A stretch of 64,000 nucleotides of DNA from Cercis canadensis (GCA_003255065.1 QAOA01007382.1:136571-200570); one strand, 5' to 3'. Numbered from the stretch's first letter, positions 1 through 11,212 are shown. Translations and numbers: made by a program. The notes: a model not told the origin generated them from the sequence alone.

Positions 1-1
1 T

Positions 2-1062
2 TCCAGAAATCCTTCTTTACCTACATTTGGTCAAACCCTCACTATCAAATTAGATCGGAGTAACTTTCTGATATGGAGGAATCAATTGCTTAACATAGTA
101 ATTGCCAATGGGTATGGAGATATCTTGAATGGATCTCAGGTATGTCTGGAGAAATTTCATCAGTATGTCCGGAGAAACTTCTTCAAGATTCAACCACTGG
201 AAGTCTCAGTTTGAACCCAGATTTTGTCCTTTGGCAGAGGCAAAACAAGTTAGTAATGAGTTGGATTTATGCTTCTCTTACTGAGCAACTTATGGCTCAA
301 ATTATGGGCTACAATACGGCATATGAGATATGGAAATCCCTGGGAGACAGCTTTGCCTGTTCATCTCGTGCACGCATCATGGAGTTAAGACTCCAGTTGC
401 AGACTATTCGTAAAGGAAATTTTGGTGTGTGGGATTATATGGTCAAGATCAGAGGCATTTGTGACAATCTACGAGCAGTAGGTGAAAATGTTAGTCAAAA
501 TGATCAAATAATGGCAATCTTGGCTGGACTAGGGCCTGAATACAATCCAGTTGTAGCATATGTCAGTTTTGAGTGCATATCAGTGGAAATCTTGCAAAGT
601 CATCTACTTGCGTTTGAGAGCAGGCTTGACAGACAGAAGTCAGTTGATGATCAAATCTTGATTCAAGCAAATGCAGCTCAGTTTGGTCCCTTTAGAGGTA
701 AGAAGAAGTTTAATGCTAATTCTCAGAATAATTTCTATCATGGTAACACCAATACTGCACCAAATTCTTTCTCTGGTACTGGTCATCGTCATCAGTCTAA
801 CAGTCAATCTGGTAAGTCAAGATTTGGTAATTTTGGTGGAACTGGTCAAAAACCACAGTGTCAAATTTGTCATAAGATGGGACATTCTGCCTCTGCTTGT
901 TGGCATCGATTTGATAATGACTTTCAACCCAAAGCTTCAACTGGGAATCCTTCTCAACAACAAGCTTCTCAGGCATTGATGGCTACCACTGGTCAGATGG
1001 AAGACACTCCTTGGTTCCTTGATACTGGGGCTACTCACCATGTCACTGCTGACTTGGCAATT
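2..1062 (+). pseudogene. copia gag plus protease segment, frameshifted
   Basis: From position 2 a gag-like frame reads LDRSNFLIWRNQLL, typical of the start of copia gag (UBN2/retrotran_gag_2 family). A 23 bp imperfect tandem duplication (141-163 and 164-186) then shifts the frame, and the frame that opens at 142 continues gag to about 1050. It contains the CCHC zinc knuckle CQICHKMGHSASAC near 860-900 and the aspartic protease active site DTGATHH near 1021-1041. Just after the protease motif the frame is lost again, and homology continues in another frame from about 1062. Gag packages element RNA and the protease matures the polyprotein. This copy is broken at both ends of the segment. Confidence 0.93.
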
Positions 1063-2669
1063 TGTCTTTTCATAATCCATTTGCTGGGGATGAGAAAGTC
1101 ACAGTTGGCAATGGTAAGCAACTTCCTGTTATGCATACTGGTAGTACTTCCATTCATACTGCTAGGAGACCTTTATTACTTAATCAAGTCTTACATGTGC
1201 CTAAGATAAGTGCAAATTTGGTTAGTGTTCAGAAATTATGTCGAGATAATAGCATCTATGTTGAGTTTTATCCTGATTATTTTCTTGTGAAGGATCAGAA
1301 AACCAAAGAGGTACTGCTGCAAGGAACTCTTAAGCAAGGACTCTACAAGGTTATGACTTCCTACATTCCTGCTAGTTCTTCATCTGCTCCTTCTATAGCA
1401 GCCTATCAAACGTTTGTTTCCTCTCCACAGAACTCCAATTCTGTGCTACAACTTTGGCACAATAGATTAAGTCATCCTTCCATTGATGTACTAAATAAAA
1501 TCATGTCTGCACATGGTTTAACTCGTTTTCCTGTCAACAAACTTACCATTTGTAGTTCTTGTTAGTTGGCTAAAAGCCATAAATTGCCTTTTGTACAGTC
1601 ACATTCTAAAGCAATAAAACCTTTTGACTTAGTGCATGCTGATCTCTGGGGTTCTCCCTCTTGTAGTTCAGTTAATGGTGCCTGCTATTTCTTATTATTG
1701 ATTGATGACTGTACTCGATATTCTTGGATTTATTTACTGCAGTCCAAGAGTGATACTCTTGACATGTTTCTGAGGTTTCAAGCTATGGTTAAAACTCAAT
1801 TTGAAGCCAATATTAAAGTCATTCAGTCAGACTTTGGGGGGGAATTTGCAGCTTTTGACCAGATGGTTAAGGCATCAGGTATCCATCATAGGTTCTCCTG
1901 CCCCCATACTCCACAGCAGAATGGTCGAGTTGAAAGAAAGAATCGCCACATCGTGGAGACAGGCTTATCCTTATTGATTACTGCAGGAATGCCTGCTAAG
2001 TACTGGACTTTTGCTTTTCAAACAGCAGTTCAACTTATTAACAGGATGCCTACAGCAGTCCTTCAATTTCAATCTCCCTATGAACTGCTATATCATAAAT
2101 CTCCTGACCTCACTCAAGTCAAGACTTTTGGTTGTCTCTGCTTCCCATACCTTAGACCCTATCGAGCTCATAAGCTTGAGAACAGATCAGCTGCTTGTTG
2201 TTTTCTGGGACACAGTAATAAACACAAGGGTTTTCTGTGTATGGACACTAGCACTAAGAGGATTTATATTTCTCGTCATGTAGTATTTGTAGAGACTGTG
2301 TTTCCTTTCAAAGATCCAGTCTCTCCACCCTCTCAGTCCATGATTTCAGATTGCTCCATTCCTGTCTCCTTGCCTTCTACTCCTGCTTGGCATTCTCCAT
2401 CTGTTCCTTCTGTTAGGCCTACTGTCTCTACTCAGTGTACTTCAGCTTCACAGTCACCTATCTCTTCTGGTTCTGCCTCTCCTGCTTCTCTTGAGTCACA
2501 TGATTCTGTGTCTGAGGTCCCTCAGGATATTCCAGATGTGCCTCTTCCTTCACGCATGATTACTAGGAGTCAGAATGGCATTTTTAAGCCAAAGGCTTAT
2601 ACCACTCAGCATTCACTTCTCTCTGCAGAACCCTCTACTTATAAGCAGGCACTTCAGTTTCCCTGCTAG
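1062..2669 (+). pseudogene. copia integrase segment with in-frame TAG stops
   Basis: The frame opens with the gag-pre-integrase region. The zinc-binding HHCC module follows (LWHNRLSHP, then CSSC at about 1555-1562). The catalytic core has DLVHADLWG, VIQSDFGGEF and the glutamate in NGRVERKNRH, matching the D,D,E triad of retroviral-type integrases. The frame is cut by TAG at 1563-1565 right after the zinc module and by TAG at 2667-2669 after a Ser/Pro-rich linker. Both stops are in the same reading frame as the flanking homology, so they are point nonsense changes and not frameshifts. The role in an intact element is insertion of the cDNA copy into chromosomal DNA. Confidence 0.95.
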
Positions 2670-4211
2670 GTGGACGCCATGACAGCTGAAATCAAGGCCT
2701 TACATCTCAATCACACTTGGGATTTGGTGCCTTGGCCTACTCATAAGAATATTGTGGGCTGTAGATGGATTTACAAGGTCAAGTATAAGGCAGATGGCAG
2801 TATTGAAAGATACAAGGCCAGGTTAGTTGCTCAAGGGTTTACACAGTCCTATGGAGTGGATTATTTTGACACTTTCAGTCTTGTGGTTAAACCTGCAACC
2901 ATTCGTATTATTCTTACCTAGGCCTTGGCTTATAATTGGCATATTCAACAGTTAGATGTCAATAATGCTTTCCTTAATGGTGACTTACATGAGGAAGTCT
3001 ACATGAGGCAGCCTCCTGGCTTTGAAGATGCTCAATATCCTCAGCATGTCTGCAGATTAAAAAATGCCTTGTATGGTTTAAAGCAGGCTCCTCGAGCTTG
3101 GTTCACCAAGTTGAAAACAACTCTCCTAGCTTGGGGTTTTCTCTGCACTTACTCAGATAATTCCCTCTTTGTGCTTCGTTTTGCAGGCCATGTAGTATTT
3201 CTGTTAGTCTATGTTGATGACATCATCATCACTGGCTCCAATGTCCTCTTTATTCGCAAATTGATTAGAGAACTTAATCACATGTTTGCTTTAAAAGATT
3301 TAGGACAGTTACACTATTTTCTGGGGATTGAAACCACTTGGTCTCCTCAGCATCTTCATCTGTCTTAGTCTAAGTACATTCTAGACTTGCTGCAGAAGAC
3401 AGGTCTTCGTGATGCCAAGCCTGTAGCCACTCCTATGATCAGCTCACATATCCTCTCTAAGAGTGAAGGTATCTCCCTCAAGGATCCTACCACTTACAGG
3501 AGCATTGTTGGTGCCTTACAATACTGCACCCTTACTAGACCAGATATAGCTTACACTGTTAATAAACTTTGTCAGTTTATGAGTGTGCCTACTGATGTTC
3601 ACTTGCAAGCTGCCAAAAGACTGCTGCGTTATCTCAAAGGCACTATCTCCTATGGTATTACTCTTTCCAGAACTGCTCAACCCATCTTGCTTGCCTTCTC
3701 AGATTCAGATTGGGCAGGGTGTCCAGATGATAGGAAGAGTACCAGTGGACATGCTGTTTTTCTTGGGTCTAGTCTTGTTTCCTGGTGTTCTGGCAAGCAG
3801 AAGGTTGTTGCCAGGTCCAGTACAGAGGCTGAGTATCGTGCCTTAGCCAATGCCACTGCAGAACTACAGTGGATTCAGTCTTTGCTTAAGGAATTGCATG
3901 TTGGCTTGCCTCGCCCTCCAATGCTGCTGTGTGATAACTTAAGTGCTACTTTTCTGGCCTCCAATCCTGTGTTGCATGCTAGGACCAAACATATTGAAAT
4001 AGATTGTCACTTCATTCGTGACAAGGTGCTCAATAAGGAGCTGACTCTTTGTCATATACCGGCTGCTGATCAACTTGCTGATGTCCTTACTAAACCACTC
4101 TCAACCTTGGCTTTTCAAGCTAATTGTCACAAACTCACTGTGCTTCCATGCCCCCTGAGTTTGAGGGGGGATGTTAGAAGTAAGAAGGTTGAGGTCTTTG
4201 ATGGTAGTTAG
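2670..4211 (+). pseudogene. copia reverse transcriptase and RNase H segment with in-frame TAG stops
   Basis: The RT (RVT_2) starts with HTWDLVPWP and [14 protein letters not shown], continues with [13 protein letters not shown] and [15 protein letters not shown], and has the catalytic YVDDIIITG near 3210. RNase H follows (SDSDWAGCPDDRKST, SSTEAEYRAL, DNLSATFLASNP, HTKHIE-type motif). TAG codons at 2919-2921 and 3366-3368 interrupt the frame, which otherwise stays open to the stop at 4209-4211. That stop lies 40 bases inside the 3' LTR, as is common for copia. All catalytic motifs remain recognisable, so the copy is damaged but not ancient. Confidence 0.95.
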
Positions 4212-4575
4212 GCATTATTAGTTAACTATGGTTAGGCAGTTAGTTGACTATAGTTAATGTAACTCAGGTGGTTATCCAGCTAAGCATGGTTAGCCAGCTA
4301 AGTAGATTATTTTAGAAAGATTAGTTTGTTAATTCAACTGCCTTGCTGAGCTGGCAATTGCTATATATGTGTGATACACGTGAATGAGAATTATATAGTT
4401 CAGAATATTCATTTTACTCTTTCTTTTACTGAAGCTTTCCCTTCCTCTTCTCTCTCTCGCGTATCTCATTTTCTTGCTTAATTTCTTTGCTTTCTGATAT
4501 GGTTTCTGCTGCATAATCTATCTGCAGAATCCATGTCTTCATGATTCTTGCTTCCGCAGCTTACAAACTCTAACA
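4172..4575 (+). repeat. 3' LTR of the copia element
   Basis: The LTR begins TGTTAGA directly after the polypurine tract and ends TCTAACA, giving 7 bp perfect terminal inverted repeats with the canonical TG...CA. The length is 404 bp. An internal CTATATATG near 4361 is a plausible TATA box. A pyrimidine-rich stretch (CTTTCTTTTACT, CCTTCCTCTTCTCTCTCTC) follows near 4417-4456, as in many copia LTRs downstream of the TATA. Boundaries come from the inverted repeats, because there is no second LTR in the window to align. Confidence 0.9.
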
Positions 4576-4609
4576 TCTCGGACCCCGTCCACAAATTATG
4601 AAATTTAAG

Positions 4610-4851
4610 AATTTTTTTTTTGGATAATCGAAGAACTAGGACTTAACCCTAACATTTGGATGGAGTGAGACTTATCAAATATGCAATGAGTCATCTTTAT
4701 TCCAGGAGTCCCGTTATGAAAGCACATACCACTATAACTTTGTGTGAGGGAACACTTTGAGACGTTTATTTTGTCAATGAGAGACCTCGAACACAAGACT
4801 CTCTTCTTGCGAGAAGAGCCTTGTGACCAACTGATCTACAACTCAGTTAAC
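4610..4851 (-). mobile_element. tRNA-derived SINE with 9 bp target-site duplication
   Basis: The perfect direct repeat AAATTTAAG occurs at 4601-4609 and 4852-4860 and flanks a 242 bp insert. Read on the minus strand, the insert starts GTTAACTGAGTTG, has a box A-like GTAGATCAGTTGGT, a box B-like GTGTTCGAGGTCTC about 50 bases later, and ends in a run of A (the T run at 4612-4621 on the plus strand). Pol III promoter boxes, terminal A tail and target-site duplication together are the signature of a SINE mobilised by LINE machinery. It sits 34 bp downstream of the copia LTR. The family was not identified. Confidence 0.8.
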
Positions 4852-5039
4852 AAATTTAAGCATATTTATGTAATTGGTCAATGTGAATGTAGAAATGAAA
4901 AAATGGACAGAATTGAAAGTTTAAGATCTAAACAATTATACAATTATTTGAAACGAGAAAAATGAAAAGAGATAAAAATTGACATTAACTTTATTTGTAT
5001 TTTTCTTTTGGTTTATCTATTATACCAATGAGTAAAATC

Positions 5040-5435
5040 ATCAAGTGTGACTCAGTTGACAAATTAATCTCTATGTGAGGCAAATCCTAAAATAATATTA
5101 GGAATTTGAACTCTATTAGAAGTACTAGTGGCCAGGACATACCGAAATCCGAGCACAAATTAGTTTCATACTAAAAGTGTAGGGTCCACTAGTAAGAAAC
5201 TAAAAATAAATAATAAAAAAATCATTTTCACATCTCCNATCAAGTGTGACTTAGTTGGCAAATTAATCTCTATGTGAGGCAAATCCTAAAATAATATTAG
5301 GAATTTGAACCCTGTTAGAAGCACTAGTGGCCAGGACATACAGAAACCCGAGCACGAATTAGTTTCATACTAAAAGTGTAGGGTCCACTAGTAAGAAACT
5401 AAAAATAAATAATAAAAAAATCATTTTCTCATCTC
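5040..5435 (+). repeat. direct duplication around single N (5238); SINE-like unit
   Basis: The segment 5040-5237 recurs at 5239-5435 in the same orientation. The two are collinear throughout and separated only by the single N at 5238. They differ at about ten positions over 197 bp. Each unit contains GTGTGACTCAGTTGAC (box A-like) and GGAATTTGAACTC (box B-like), suggesting a degenerate tRNA-derived SINE. The best reading is one locus represented twice, as allelic or overlapping contig ends not merged at a join. A genuine tandem copy is possible because of the divergence. Confidence 0.7.
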
Positions 5436-6066
5436 TATTTTTTACCTTCCTCCTTTTATAACCTTCCCACACAGCACAGTCTTGGATGGAGAAAAAACTA
5501 TGACGTTCGCTGATAGGAATATATTATACGAAAATGTATAACTCTTTCATAAATCTAAATTGTTTGATGACAAATGAACATAGCCATTTTAAAAAGTGGG
5601 ATTAGCGCTACAATGACCACTAAAATGTGAGTTTCGAACATAAGTAACTTTTATATATAATTGTGTTCAATGCGAAACTCTTGTAAAATTGTGTAACATT
5701 GTGTCAATTAAACATTCAAACAATTGATATAATTTAAGTTTAATTAAATTTAAAAAGTTTCAATGTTCTTGTTTGACTTATTCTTGTGTTTTTTAGTATG
5801 ACCTAGATTATGTACTTTAATAAAGAATAACAATTTTGACTCACACTAAGTTACTCAATTCTACCTTACAATTTTGCACTCGATCTAAAAGTATGCTACT
5901 TCTATCAATAACTCAAAATTTGAGGGTAATTATATGGAGTGCTACCCCAATTAATTTTAATATAGGATAAGATAGCATGACCCATAAATTTATAATCTCT
6001 TAACACTTTTAATCTATAATAATAATAAATAACATTAATCAGAATCAAGTCTTTCAAAGTTACTAA
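5436..6066. other. AT-rich intergenic DNA without a recognised gene
   Basis: No open frame with recognisable similarity and no strong RNA gene is visible. The part 5440-5575 (including TTATACGAAAATGTATAACT) resembles 6960-7105 and belongs to a dispersed degenerate repeat. Confidence 0.5.
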
Positions 6067-6548
6067 GGATATGTTTGAGAGTTTGAAGTGAGGGGAAAGA
6101 AAATGAGATGAAAGGAAAGAGCGAGAAAGAAAGGGAAGGGAAAGAGAGGGGTTTTCCTTTCATTTGTTTGGATGATTAAAATGAGTAAAATGATAGAAAA
6201 GGAAAGGAAAAGTCCTATTATAAAATATTTTTACTAGTTTATCCTTTATTATTAAAATAGACATATTTAATATAAAATGAAATAATATAATACACTTATT
6301 TCTTAATAAATGGGTGAGGAATTTTAAAAAAAATAAAGGGGTATAATAGTCATTTTAACATATTTTCTCTCAAAACCCTCCAATTTGGAGGAACACGAAA
6401 ATAGATCAAAAAATGAGTGTGGAGGTTGCATCTTACCTATCAGTCTCCTCTCCTTTTTTAAGATAAATCTTCCAAACAAAGGAGAGTAAAGTTTTATTCC
6501 TCTCCTCTCCTTTCCTTTCCCCTCCAAAGTGACTCCCAAACAAATCGT
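6067..6548. mobile_element. non-autonomous TIR element (MITE), about 480 bp
   Basis: The left end GATATGTTTGAGAGTTT...GAGGGGAAAG and the inverted right end (reverse complement GATTTGTTTGGGAGTCACTTT...GGGGAAAGG) form imperfect terminal inverted repeats of about 32 bp. The interior is AT-rich and repeats GGAAAGGAAAAG-like purine tracts in opposite orientation near the two ends. No transposase is encoded. A clear target-site duplication was not found, so the exact ends are uncertain by a few bases. The G-T-T-T-G-G-type terminus is common among plant MITEs. Confidence 0.65.
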
Positions 6549-6631
6549 AAGCATAGTGGACACTTAATTTCAAGTAGATATTTGCATTTAAACAAATGTG
6601 ATTAGATTACATTCAATGGCGGAGCTTTTTA

Positions 6632-6749
6632 GGGGTGGAGGGAGGGGGACCATGGTCCCTCCAAAAAGTTTTGAAGCCTTAGTTTACCAGGGGGTGGAGG
6701 GAGGGGGACCATGGTCCCTCCAAAAAGTTTTGAAGCCTTAGTTTACCAA
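6632..6749 (+). repeat. 59 bp exact tandem duplication
   Basis: A 59 bp unit beginning GGGGTGGAGGGAGGGGGACC occurs at 6632-6690 and again at 6691-6749 with no or almost no differences. Each unit contains the palindrome GGACCATGGTCC. The copies are uniform although the surroundings are degenerate, so the duplication is recent or an assembly effect. No N lies between the copies. Confidence 0.85.
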
Positions 6750-8890
6750 GAAACCGTCCTCCCCTCTCCCAAAATTTTATGAGGACTGAGAATATTCATG
6801 TACTTAAATTGTGGAGAATTGAAATCTTAGAATCCTGATTTATTCTACACATATTGGATACAAGGAAAACGAAAAGAGGTTAAAAATGAGATGAACTTCA
6901 TTTGTATTTTTATTTCACTTTATTACTGCAAGTTAGGAAAAGTCAAAATTGTTTTACTTTTCACTATCATCTATATTTGTCATCTTCCCTTCTTTTTTTT
7001 TTACTTCCTACCAAGCACACTCTTGGCACAGCATAATTATATGACCTTCTAATAAATTACACGAAAATATATAACTTTCATGCATGAATCCAAATTCTTT
7101 GATGGATGCACAAATTTATATTATTTTAAAAATGCTAAACTATAAATTATTATTATTATTATTGCTATTGTTATTAGTAAATCTCTCAAAGTCACTAAGT
7201 GCAACCTTGTACTATGGCTTTTTTTTTTTTTCTTTTTTGTTACATAGGAGTTTAATATTATGGGGAAAAGGAAATACACAATTAGAATTGAACCCCTCTC
7301 ATCAAATACCCTAATTTTTATGAGCAAAAGATATGTCATTAGACCCACATATCATTAGACGATTGCTAGTAGCTTTTTAACATAAAATGGATTATTACAT
7401 TTTCAGAATTTTTTTATTTTATTTTTTACAAATAGCTTTAAAATTTTCAAACTGTTACATTTATTAAAAATAAATTAATTTCTTATAATTTAATATCCAT
7501 AGTTTGAAGGTTCTTTGTTATTTTTGTTACTTCAAGTATAAAATGGAAAAAAAAAATTATGAAATAATCTTAAATAATTTTTCCAACACAAATTTCATTT
7601 AATTTTCTACCATATTTTACATTAAAAGAATCATATTTTTATTACATTTTTTTTTAATTACATTATCACTTAGAGGTTTAAACTCGCATTCTTACAAACT
7701 ACATAAAGCCCTCATCACTATGTGAGTCAAAAAGAGTATGCACAATTTTTTAAAAAAAAATCTTAAATGCATAATGGTAGTACTACTAGACAGGAAAATT
7801 TAATTTAAATTATATATATAAAAAATAAAAAAAGAGCAATGCAAGAAAAAGTTAAAAAATAAAAAAGAAGATATTTGGCAGGAGCCAAATGTCGGTACGA
7901 CCGTACCATGCATGCATGAGCTTTTAGGGAGGGGAAGGAGGACAGGCTGTGTGGGGAAAGGGGAAAGAAAGAGAAAGAACGAAGGAAAGATAGATTTGAT
8001 TGAAGAAATTGGAAATGGGAAACCTTACCTTACATTACAATACAAAGATCAAAGAATGCAAGTGAGATCTAACAACATCTTTCTCAGAGGCCCTACTCAG
8101 ATTTTCCCTCTGACCCTCACAGTAATTAAGTGAGCAAATGGGTTGAGTGGGACTTGACATTTGGCTATTGTGATTGCGAATCTCATCTCAAATGCATTTC
8201 TGACCAAAAATTTATGTTTTTATTTTTATTTTATTTTATTTTATTTTATTTTAAACTTGATTATGGAACTTGTTTGTTTTCTAGGAAAAAACAAAGGAAA
8301 ATCCACTAGAGGAAGGGGGATATCTATTTTTATTTTGGGATCAGTGCTGACTTGCTTCCATATGAATTCTACTGTGGGAAAGAATTTTTGGAGAAATAGA
8401 TTTTATAAAGTTTGTGATGTGAGGGTAAAATTTGTTACACATAATAGTATAGACTGTACATTAGGTGTGGTTAGTGAGAAATTTAAGTAATTTGTTGAAA
8501 ATTATGAGTTAAAATCTCTATCCCATCATGTGAAAAAGATTAAAAAAAAACAAAGTATACTAGTTGAAATTATTAGAAGTATTAAAATTATAAAATTCAA
8601 TTTATTTCTAAACAAGTTTTGTTTTTGTAAAACTTGTTTTCAATCATGACAATTTAAATATTCAATTCATTTACAAATCAATCTTTTTGGTTTCCTACGG
8701 TATTCTCAGGCTTTGTCTAAGACTAATCTTTCGAGGTACTGTCAGGTGTTAAAGTAGAGACTTCTCCCAAAAAAATTTACAAATTAATTTGTATGTGATA
8801 TATAATGTTTTGTCAATCTGCTATTTTGATAGAATTTACGAGTCACTTATTTTTAAATGAATTCATTATATTGCTATTTAAAAAAAAAAA
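6750..8890. other. intergenic DNA without a recognised gene
   Basis: The part 6850-7105 is a degenerate relative of 4930-5575. A short ATT microsatellite lies at about 7146-7163. A compact inverted repeat GGTACGACCGTACC followed by CATGCATGCATG (an RY-type motif) lies near 7893-7917. A five-fold TTTTA run is near 8219-8252. Short frames here, for example 7912-8133 and 8161-8490, resemble no known protein and have poor codon character, so they are not called as genes. Confidence 0.5.
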
Positions 8891-8894
8891 ATCT

Positions 8895-9055
8895 ACCAAA
8901 CGGTTTGTGGTCAAGTGGTATTGAGGTTGTCTTCAGGGCTTCTAAGTTCTGTGTTCGAATCCAGAATCGTAATCAAAGTACCAACAAAAAAAATTCTAAA
9001 CCCACTCTAAGGATTGGTCTAATTGAGCATATCGTAGGGGTGATTGATATGTGAT
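8895..9055 (+). mobile_element. probable tRNA-derived SINE
   Basis: Box A-like TGGTCAAGTGGT at about 8907 and a perfect box B GTTCGAATCC at about 8952 lie some 45 bases apart, the spacing of an internal pol III promoter. The segment does not fold as an intact tRNA gene, and the sequence continues past the tRNA-like head into an unrelated body (CAGAATCGTAATCAAAG...). A related degenerate body occurs near 21660. The 3' end and target-site duplication were not resolved. Confidence 0.6.
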
Positions 9056-11160
9056 TAGGCATATAGTTACAAGTTTTATTTAAATATCTTGAAGCTAATT
9101 AGGTAAAGAATTTTCTTGGAGTGAACTATCTAACTTCTGCATGAATAACACGGCTTTTATCTTTTCCTAATTAAGGTATATATGATTACGTGTTTATGAT
9201 ATATGTTGGTTAATATGGATATGCCACTCTAACTAGAAAACGTTTTACTAGTCTCTATCCCTATATATAATTTTTTTTTTTTTTATAGAAAAGCAAGATG
9301 TTCATAATTTCAAATGTTTCCTTTGAAAATAGCTTAATGAAAATGCTTGACCTTTCAAATGTTTCCTCTTGGAAATAGATGTTTGGGAATTCTTAACCAC
9401 GAAGCATGAAATGCATGATGAAAATGATAAAATCTTGCAAGGTTGAGCTGATCCATTGTAAAATAGTGTTAAGTATTGGTAAGAAATTGGTGATAAATAA
9501 ACCTTCTGGTTTTCATTTGAGACTCTCTAGAAAATGTTCAATTCCAGTGAAGAAAGTTATTTGCAAAAAAAGCTCATTCACAACGTTTTCTTTCCTCATA
9601 TGTCATATGTGTATTCTAGAGTCTAACTCAGTTGTTTAACTTATTCCTATGGCTGTCACGCTTTTAAGATTTTCTATTTTAGCTGTAACCTCAGTTCAGT
9701 TTTGCATAAATGTACACTTTCATTTTCAGTTTTTGCTTGGCTATGGTCTATAAGAATTTTGTAAAGCTTGCTATAGGATTGGTTCATGTTTACTGGTTCT
9801 TAGCCTTAGCACCGATCACAGCAGCTCCGGTGCCGGCGGTGACATGATATGTTATATGCAAGGTTAGATTTCTCCTTCCTTTTTTTTTTAAACCTATAAA
9901 TAAATACTAAATAGCAACCACTTTGTATTGAAAGAGCGCAAGATCTAGTTCGAACTCAAGACATGATGAGGAGTGCACTCACCACTTGAGATATGTTTTT
10001 TTTTTTTTCTTGTTATGAGATTAATCCCTTATATATCTTATTTATTTAATATTGATTTATTGTTTACATATAGCACAAACATCAAAAGCAATTTATTCTA
10101 GTTATAATATTGAATATATAAATTTATTTTCTTATTAAAACAAGATGACAATAAAGAAAGACCTCGAGCAATAATTTATATGATCATTTGTTTTAAGATT
10201 TTAAGGTGAAGGAGATTCTTAGGACCTAATATCAAATCTTACTATGATTTTGATGTTATTATAGTGGTATTATTCACGACTTAAATATTTGCTCTTTTTT
10301 ATAAGATAATTTGTTAAAAATAAATGTAAATATCCTATCTTTAAAGAAAAAATTGACAATAAAGGCAAGATAGATACTGACAAATTAACCCAAAATGTAA
10401 TTAAAAGACCTTCTCATTAAAACTTGTTGAGCCTTGATAGCAGCCTTTAGCATGAGTGGCTGCAATCTATGCTCTTAGGCATGAGTTGAATTAGGGGTCG
10501 CAAGCTAACCCTTGCTTGACCTCTTTGTGGTTTTTCCCCTTTCCTATACTCCCAAAACAATGCTCTCTTGTTTTACAAAAGAAAAAAAATCTATTAAGCA
10601 TTGGTTGAAGTTTTTTTTAGCTTTAAATTGCCTATAATGCTTAAATTTGATGGAAAAGCAACTCAAATATATCTATAAAGTAAGGTTCTATCTTGTTCAA
10701 TATTATATATCCTTCAAAATGTGGAGAAAAAATGGGATAAGAAGATGGTACAATGGCTTCCCCCCAATAAATTTTAAAATGTATATGCCTAAATAAAAGT
10801 ACTATATCACGAATAAAGGTACAAGGAAGTAAAAAAGGGTAGCACTAAAAAGAAAGGAACATAAAGACCCTTCCTTCCCACCATTAAAATTTTAAATTCA
10901 TAACATCATATTACATAAAGGTCCTCTATTGTTGCTTTTCCTTTTCTTTAATACATTATTTCATAGCATTTGCTCCACCCTTTACTCATGTCTCATGCGC
11001 CAACTTAAAATAATTCCCTCCATCCATCCACTCTTCACAGCACAACGCCACAACGTTCTAATAAAAAATTAAATTTATTTATTTCCATGAGAAAAGTTTA
11101 AAAAAAAAAAAAAGTTGAAATAATCGGGAGCCGATTAATCGCCACGCCTTGAGAATGTTC
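9056..11160. other. intergenic DNA without a recognised gene
   Basis: Mostly AT-rich. A minus-strand SINE-like head lies at about 9930-9993 (reverse complement shows CTCAAGTGGTGAGTGC and GAGTTCGAAC as box A and box B). Poly-T runs occur near 9265 and 9995. The frame at 9406-9639 shows no recognisable similarity. The last part, from about 10900, is the upstream region of the patatin-like gene. Confidence 0.5.
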
Positions 11161-11204
11161 CTCGATGATCACAAAGAGTCACCCTTGTTTGACAGTGTCA
11201 CCAC

Positions 11205-11212
11205 TATATAAA
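11205..11212 (+). promoter_or_regulatory. TATA box of the patatin-like gene
   Basis: TATATAAA lies 144 bp upstream of the ATG at 11356. It is followed by a pyrimidine-rich leader (CCCTTTCTCTGCTGCTCCC), as is usual for plant pol II promoters with transcription starting about 30 bp downstream, near 11240. The leader lacks ATG codons before the start used. Confidence 0.7.

Larger units (their letters stand above)
1..4575 (+). mobile_element. Ty1/copia LTR retrotransposon, 5' end outside window, decayed
   Basis: The domain order gag, protease, integrase, reverse transcriptase, RNase H, LTR is diagnostic of Ty1/copia (integrase before RT). The 5' LTR and start of gag lie left of the window. The 3' LTR is complete (4172-4575), preceded by a purine-rich polypurine tract at about 4161-4171. 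The copy cannot encode a working polyprotein. It has one frameshift from a 23 bp internal duplication near 141-187, a second frameshift near 1045-1062, and four in-frame TAG stops (1563, 2667, 2919, 3366). The 5 bases after the LTR (4576-4580, TCTCG) are the expected target-site copy but cannot be checked without the left flank. Confidence 0.97.

Noticed and set aside
7893..7917. Inverted repeat GGTACGACCGTACC next to CATGCATGCATG as a seed-type regulatory module
   Set aside because: No gene with coding character follows within a sensible distance, and the motifs are short enough to occur by chance.
7912..8490. Two open frames (73 and 109 codons) as possible small genes
   Set aside because: No similarity recognised, low-complexity TTTTA run inside the second, and no splice or promoter support.
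8907..8961. Functional tRNA gene
   Set aside because: Box A and box B are present but no acceptor stem or anticodon arm pairs properly, and the sequence continues as a SINE body.
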